27,321 bases of DNA from Armatimonadota bacterium (GTDB taxonomy: Bacteria > Armatimonadota > Zipacnadia > Zipacnadales > FEN-943), in NCBI GenBank assembly GCA_029777735.1, contig JAKORR010000110.1, positions 1 to 27,321 on the forward strand, in the 5' to 3' direction. A model generated the notes under the pieces. The model was not told the DNA's origin and did not search any database. It worked only from the letters and a program-made list of their open reading frames with translations. Below are positions 24,546 to 27,321 of the stretch, in pieces. How positions within the stretch are numbered: position 1 is the first letter of the stretch; every line of letters starts with the position of its first letter. A program made the position numbers and the translations under genes.

Positions 24546-25358
24546 ATGGGTTTCAAGGTTGGTGTACAGACCTACGAGTGGCTGGCCTATGCCAACCGCT
24601 TCGGATCCAGTTTCACCTGGAAGCAAGTGTGCTACGAGTGCGGTCAGGCCGGGTTTGCTGGCCTGGAGCTCACGGGCGGCTGGTTCAACGAGCTGCCCGC
24701 GCCCGAGGAGTTGATGGGATTCTGCGAGGAGAACGGCGTGCGCATCGTTGCCTTCACAGGTGGCGTCAGCTCCGACGAGGACCTGGAGCTGTGCCGCCGG
24801 AAGCTCGCTTACCTTGCGGCCATTGGAGGATCAGCCCTGATGGTTGGGCCGCCCGGCTCGCGCGATGTTCCGGACGACCAGCGCCTGAAGGTCCTGAACA
24901 CCTTCATTGAGCGGTGCAAGCGGCTGAGCGACTATTGCGACGAGTTCGGTATACCCGCAGGTCTGCACAATCACTTGTGGACTGTGGCTGAGACCGAGGA
25001 GGAGATTCGCCATTTCCTTGACGCGCGGCCCATTGGCTGGTGCCCCGACTTCGGCCATGCGGCAGCGGCCCATGCTGACGTGATGGCTCTGCTACGCGAA
25101 TATGGGCGCACAATTGTCCACGGCCATCTGAAGGACACGATTGTGGACGAGAACGTCAACTACCTGCGCTTCTGCGAACTGGGGCGCGGCAACGTAGGCC
25201 TCGACTTCGCCGTCATCCTGCGCGTCCTGCAGGACCAGGGCTATCGGCGCTGGCTGGTCATCGAGCAGGACCAGTGCACAGTGACGCCCATGTACGATAT
25301 GGCTAAAAACCGCGAGTTCATCGCCAGCCTGGGCTACGAAGCCGCCTTGCACGGGTAG
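24546..25358 (+). CDS. Sugar phosphate isomerase/epimerase-like TIM barrel protein
   Basis: 270 residues from the ATG at 24546; GGAGG and GAGG lie 10 and 4 nt upstream. The xylose-isomerase-like (AP endonuclease family 2) barrel is visible: start V-G-V-Q-T-Y-E-W (5-12), GLELTGGW (39-46; E41), H141-N-H143, D168-F-G-H171, H192-G-H194-L-K-D197 and E240 (LVIEQD). These form the usual divalent-metal site. No signal peptide, so cytoplasmic. Family members convert sugars, keto-acids or inositol derivatives; which one is unknown here. It is read alone, with over 500 nt before the next gene. Confidence 0.85.
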   Translation: MGFKVGVQTYEWLAYANRFGSSFTWKQVCYECGQAGFAGLELTGGWFNELPAPEELMGFCEENGVRIVAFTGGVSSDEDLELCRRKLAYLAAIGGSALMVGPPGSRDVPDDQRLKVLNTFIERCKRLSDYCDEFGIPAGLHNHLWTVAETEEEIRHFLDARPIGWCPDFGHAAAAHADVMALLREYGRTIVHGHLKDTIVDENVNYLRFCELGRGNVGLDFAVILRVLQDQGYRRWLVIEQDQCTVTPMYDMAKNREFIASLGYEAALHG

Positions 25359-25382
25359 CAGCCGCCGATCAGCCGAAAGGAT

Positions 25383-25395
25383 GGCAGAATCTGCC
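25383..25395. promoter_or_regulatory. Dyad GGCAGA-A-TCTGCC after the isomerase gene
   Basis: A perfect 6-bp inverted repeat with one central base, 25 nt after the stop of the isomerase-like gene. The one-base centre makes an RNA hairpin unlikely, so a protein-binding site is the more natural reading. Confidence 0.25.
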
Positions 25396-25526
25396 GAACC
25401 AGGCTGTTAGCGAGGCAGCACAAGGTTCCAAAAAACCGATAGGTCCTGCGACGGCAGCGGCCAGAAGCGTCTAGAAATATCTTGAGTCAGAGGGCAAAAA
25501 GTGTACCTTATTGCCTTCCGTTAGGG

Positions 25527-25532
25527 TATAAT
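25527..25532 (+). promoter_or_regulatory. -10 box for the candidate RNA
   Basis: A consensus TATAAT whose expected start (about 7 nt on) coincides with the first G of the RNA's 5' stem. The -35 region (TACCTT at 17 nt) is poor. Confidence 0.45.
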
Positions 25533-25538
25533 AAAGAT

Positions 25539-25707
25539 GGTAGGCTATGGATTGGTCGAAAGAAGTGGGTGGAGAAGTGATGGAAGACGGGGTGACTGAA
25601 GTAAGTACGGAAAGCCTACCACAGGAGTAGGGTGGAGATGCTGGTGTGGTTACGCGGCGCTGCTTAAGACCTGGATTGGCGTGGGAGAGCAGCGCCGCGC
25701 TTATTTT
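25539..25707 (+). ncRNA. Candidate structured small RNA, about 169 nt
   Basis: No protein-coding frame fits this stretch. It has a TATAAT box at the right distance, a 5' stem of 8-9 bp (GGTAGGCT at 25539-25546 with AGCCTACC at 25613-25620) that begins at the predicted first base, a 66-nt purine-rich loop with only four C residues, a purine-rich linker (25621-25652), and a terminator hairpin with a T run. GTGGAGA and TGGATTGG each occur twice. It matches none of the common bacterial RNAs I could compare by eye (SRP, RNase P, tmRNA, 6S). It lies between the isomerase-like gene and the nuo promoter. It could instead be a 3' UTR element of the isomerase-like gene. Confidence 0.5.
25653..25707 (+). 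terminator. Rho-independent terminator
   Basis: CGCGGCGCTGCT (25653-25664) pairs perfectly over 12 bp with AGCAGCGCCGCG (25688-25699). The 23-nt loop is followed after one base by TTATTTT. It ends transcription before the nuo promoter. Confidence 0.75.
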
Positions 25708-25757
25708 GGGCCTGGGAGCCGGATGGCCTCCGACAGAGCAATCGTGGTGGCCAACGT

Positions 25758-25768
25758 AGTACAGTACT
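25758..25768. promoter_or_regulatory. Dyad AGTAC-A-GTACT upstream of the nuo promoter
   Basis: A perfect 5-bp inverted repeat with one central base lies 16 nt before the -35 box; AGTACT recurs at 25853-25858 in the leader. A regulator site on both sides of the promoter is possible. Confidence 0.3.
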
Positions 25769-25784
25769 GAGGTCCCTTCGCGCT

Positions 25785-25813
25785 TTGACACTCCTCGGGG
25801 GCAGTCGTATAGT
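25785..25813 (+). promoter_or_regulatory. Sigma70-type promoter of the nuo operon
   Basis: TTGACA (25785-25790), a 17-nt spacer and TATAGT (25808-25813) make the best promoter match in the window. The expected start near 25820 gives a leader of about 70 nt. A second box, TATACT (25875-25880), could give a nearly leaderless transcript. Confidence 0.75.
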
Positions 25814-25877
25814 AAGCGTCAGATAGTATAGGTGCGCCACAGTATAGCGGGGAGTACTATTATCATCCCTGTGATAT

Positions 25878-25887
25878 ACTCGCGAGT
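25878..25887. promoter_or_regulatory. Palindrome ACTCGCGAGT before the nuoA start
   Basis: A perfect 10-bp palindrome ends 3 nt before the ATG of nuoA, in the place of the ribosome binding site, which is otherwise only a weak GAG. Confidence 0.3.
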
Positions 25888-25890
25888 GTC

Positions 25891-26274
25891 ATGCCCGCCA
25901 ACGTTGTCATCTATGGCCCCGTGGGAACTTACCTCGCCTTCGGGCTTGTTATGGCTGTAGGCGCGCTCGCAGTTGCGTGGATTCTCCGCCCAGCCGATCC
26001 CTACGAGGAGAAGCAGTTGACCTACGAGTGCGGTATAGACCCCTGCGGCCCGGCCTGGGGCCAGTTCTTTGTCCGCTACTACATTATCGCGCTGATCTTT
26101 GTTGTGTTTGATGTGGAGGTCGTATTCCTGTTGCCCTGGGCGGTAGTCTATCGGAGCCTGGTGAAAGCCGGGGCATTAGGGGCGTGGGCGCTGGTGGAGG
26201 CGCTTATCTTCGTCGGCATTCTATTGCTGGGACTTGCCTACGCCTGGCGTAAGGGTGACCTGGAATGGGTGTGA
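25891..26274 (+). CDS. nuoA: NADH-quinone oxidoreductase subunit A
   Basis: 127 residues with three membrane helices (about 10-32, 63-83, 92-116). The conserved loop YECGIDPCGPAWGQFFVRYY (45-64) and the F-D-V-E-x-x-F-L-x-P-W segment (73-83) identify NuoA/NDUFA3-ND3-type subunits of complex I. It is a membrane subunit near the quinone site. First gene of the nuo operon, overlapping nuoB by 10 nt. Confidence 0.97.
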   Translation: MPANVVIYGPVGTYLAFGLVMAVGALAVAWILRPADPYEEKQLTYECGIDPCGPAWGQFFVRYYIIALIFVVFDVEVVFLLPWAVVYRSLVKAGALGAWALVEALIFVGILLLGLAYAWRKGDLEWV

Positions 26275-26984
26275 GGCGACGCCGACCGATAGGCGAGATG
26301 CTAACAGAGGAGGAGCTTTGGCGCCGTCTGGATGCAGCCTTGCAGGGCGTTGCTGGGCGCATTGACGAGGAGCGGTTGAAGCGGCTTGTGGGTGAGCCGC
26401 TGCGCAAGGTGGCGCGACGTGTTTCAGAGAACCCGCTGGGCGTGGTCTTTGTGAAAGTCGCCGACAAGGTCCTCAACACGGGACGCGCTTGCTCCCTTTG
26501 GCCGCTTCAGTTCGGCCTGGCCTGCTGTGCCATTGAGATGATGGCTACCGGCGCTGCTCGCTGGGACCTGGAGCGTTTTGGCATGTTCTTCCGCTCCACG
26601 CCGCGCCAAGCGGATGCAATGATCGTAGCAGGGACAGTGACAATGAAGATGGCCCCGGTGCTAGAGCGGCTTTATCACCAGATGCCTGAGCCGCGCTATG
26701 TGGTGGCTTTGGGCAATTGTGCTGTGTCGGGCGGGCGTTTCTATGCCGATGCCTACAGCGTGGTCAAGGGCGTGGACCGCATTGTCCCAGTGGACATCTA
26801 CATTCCCGGCTGTCCGCCGCGGCCTGAGAGCCTGGTCTGGGGGCTATTGCGGCTGCACGACGTGATCCGGGGCGAGAGCATTGCCGATCCGCCCGTGGTG
26901 GAGGGCAGGAGGCCGAAGGAGCACTTCTACAAGCGCCTGCGAGGCTGTGAGGGCCAGGCCAGTGAGGCCGACGGTCATGAATGA
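26265..26984 (+). CDS. nuoB: NADH-quinone oxidoreductase subunit B
   Basis: 239 residues from the ATG at 26265, inside the end of nuoA; an ATG at 26298 (preceded by GGCGAG) is an alternative. Cysteines for the N2 [4Fe-4S] cluster are present: C87-C88 (GLACCAIEMM), C152 (GNCAVSGG) and C183 (PGCPPRPE). FRSTPRQADAMIVAGT (109-124) is typical. The first 60 residues are a charged extension not found in the shortest NuoB proteins. The subunit passes electrons to quinone at the junction of the peripheral and membrane arms. Confidence 0.97.
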   Translation: MGVRRRRPIGEMLTEEELWRRLDAALQGVAGRIDEERLKRLVGEPLRKVARRVSENPLGVVFVKVADKVLNTGRACSLWPLQFGLACCAIEMMATGAARWDLERFGMFFRSTPRQADAMIVAGTVTMKMAPVLERLYHQMPEPRYVVALGNCAVSGGRFYADAYSVVKGVDRIVPVDIYIPGCPPRPESLVWGLLRLHDVIRGESIADPPVVEGRRPKEHFYKRLRGCEGQASEADGHE

Positions 26985-27321
26985 CGTCCGCCGCCCCAAC
27001 TCGCCAGAGGACAAGGGGCCAGAGCCCCACGAGAGTGATAGGCTGGCCGGTCCCAAGCTATCGGCTGAGCAGGCGGCTTTGGCAGAAGGGGCCCAGGAGC
27101 TGCTGGGCAGCGATCTGTTGTCGGTGGGCGTAGACGCGGGCGGTGCTTTGGCGCTTCAGGTGAAGGCCGAGCGCGTCCTGGACTTGCTGGAATGGCTGAA
27201 AACTGGCGCCGAACCGTCCGTGGTGTACCTGTCGGACCTGCACGGCCTCGACGGGGAGGAAACAATGGCAGTAGTGTACCATCTCTTCCGACAGGGTGAG
27301 CGGTTTGAGGTGCTCGTGAAG
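26977..27321 (+). CDS. nuoC: NADH-quinone oxidoreductase subunit C, partial
   Basis: The ATG at 26977 overlaps the end of nuoB by 8 nt; 115 codons remain in the window and the frame runs off its end. After an acidic, proline-containing lead of about 30 residues, the segment L-S-D-L-x-G-L-D (about 85-92) and V-V-Y-H-L-F (about 98-103) matches the start of the NuoC 30-kDa domain. Placement after nuoA-nuoB fits the standard complex I order. Confidence 0.85.
   Translation, partial: MNDVRRPNSPEDKGPEPHESDRLAGPKLSAEQAALAEGAQELLGSDLLSVGVDAGGALALQVKAERVLDLLEWLKTGAEPSVVYLSDLHGLDGEETMAVVYHLFRQGERFEVLVK

Noticed and set aside
25539..25707. CsrB/RsmZ-like CsrA-sponge RNA because of eight GGA triplets
   Set aside because: The stretch is so G- and A-rich that about this many GGA triplets are expected by composition, and they are not displayed in small hairpin loops.
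25471..25791. 106-codon minus-strand frame in the gap before nuoA
   Set aside because: No ribosome binding site or recognisable domain, and it is antisense to the promoter, stem and terminator of the candidate RNA.

Overview
The window (about 27.3 kb, GC-rich, tightly packed) looks like chromosomal DNA of an uncultured or environmental Gram-negative-type bacterium from the Armatimonadota / Deinococcus-Thermus neighbourhood. The reasons are the gene order cinA-thpR-recA-recX-rny-ymdB-spoVS (a cinA-ligT-recA order is known from Deinococcus), a SpoVS protein without other sporulation genes, a chromosomal plasmid-type RepA homologue, and large secreted glycoside hydrolase-like proteins with DUF4091. 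The phylum call is an inference. No rRNA, tRNA, transposase or convincing CRISPR array was seen.

Layout. (1) Positions 1-8919 are a divergent carbohydrate locus. On the minus strand an amidohydrolase (6171-4897) overlaps a 1476-residue secreted GH13-type multidomain enzyme (4900-470), followed by a secreted protein cut by the window edge (420-1). The start of that last protein resembles the last domain of its neighbour. On the plus strand lies a secreted DUF4091/GH123-like protein (6355-8919). (2) Positions 8994-15549, minus strand, carry cinA, thpR, recA, recX, rny, ymdB and spoVS, read in that order from a good sigma70-type promoter near 15690. A perfect dyad sits where the transcript should start. 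Most genes here start with TTG or GTG. (3) A RepA-like replication initiator (17291-15957) is divergent from thiC (17663-18946); the 371-nt gap holds several dyads. (4) On the minus strand an ABC exporter (24278-22407) is followed by a DUF4175-like membrane/coiled-coil protein (22303-19223). The last 36 nt of the latter are duplicated 75 bp downstream. (5) On the plus strand a sugar phosphate isomerase/epimerase-like protein (24546-25358) is followed by a 530-nt non-coding stretch. That stretch holds a probable small structured RNA (about 25539-25707) and a consensus promoter for the nuoA-nuoB-nuoC start of a complex I operon that runs off the right edge.

How it fits together: the left block suggests extracellular breakdown of alpha-glucan-like or other complex glycans and handling of the products. 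The middle block joins DNA repair (RecA, RecX), pyridine nucleotide salvage (CinA) and RNA turnover or cyclic nucleotide signalling (RNase Y, YmdB, ThpR) with the small regulator SpoVS. The right block is core metabolism and membrane energetics. The observations most worth a second look are the candidate RNA upstream of nuoA, the dyad at the recA operon start, the RepA homologue next to recA, the 36-bp direct repeat, and the composite GH13 enzyme with its neighbour.
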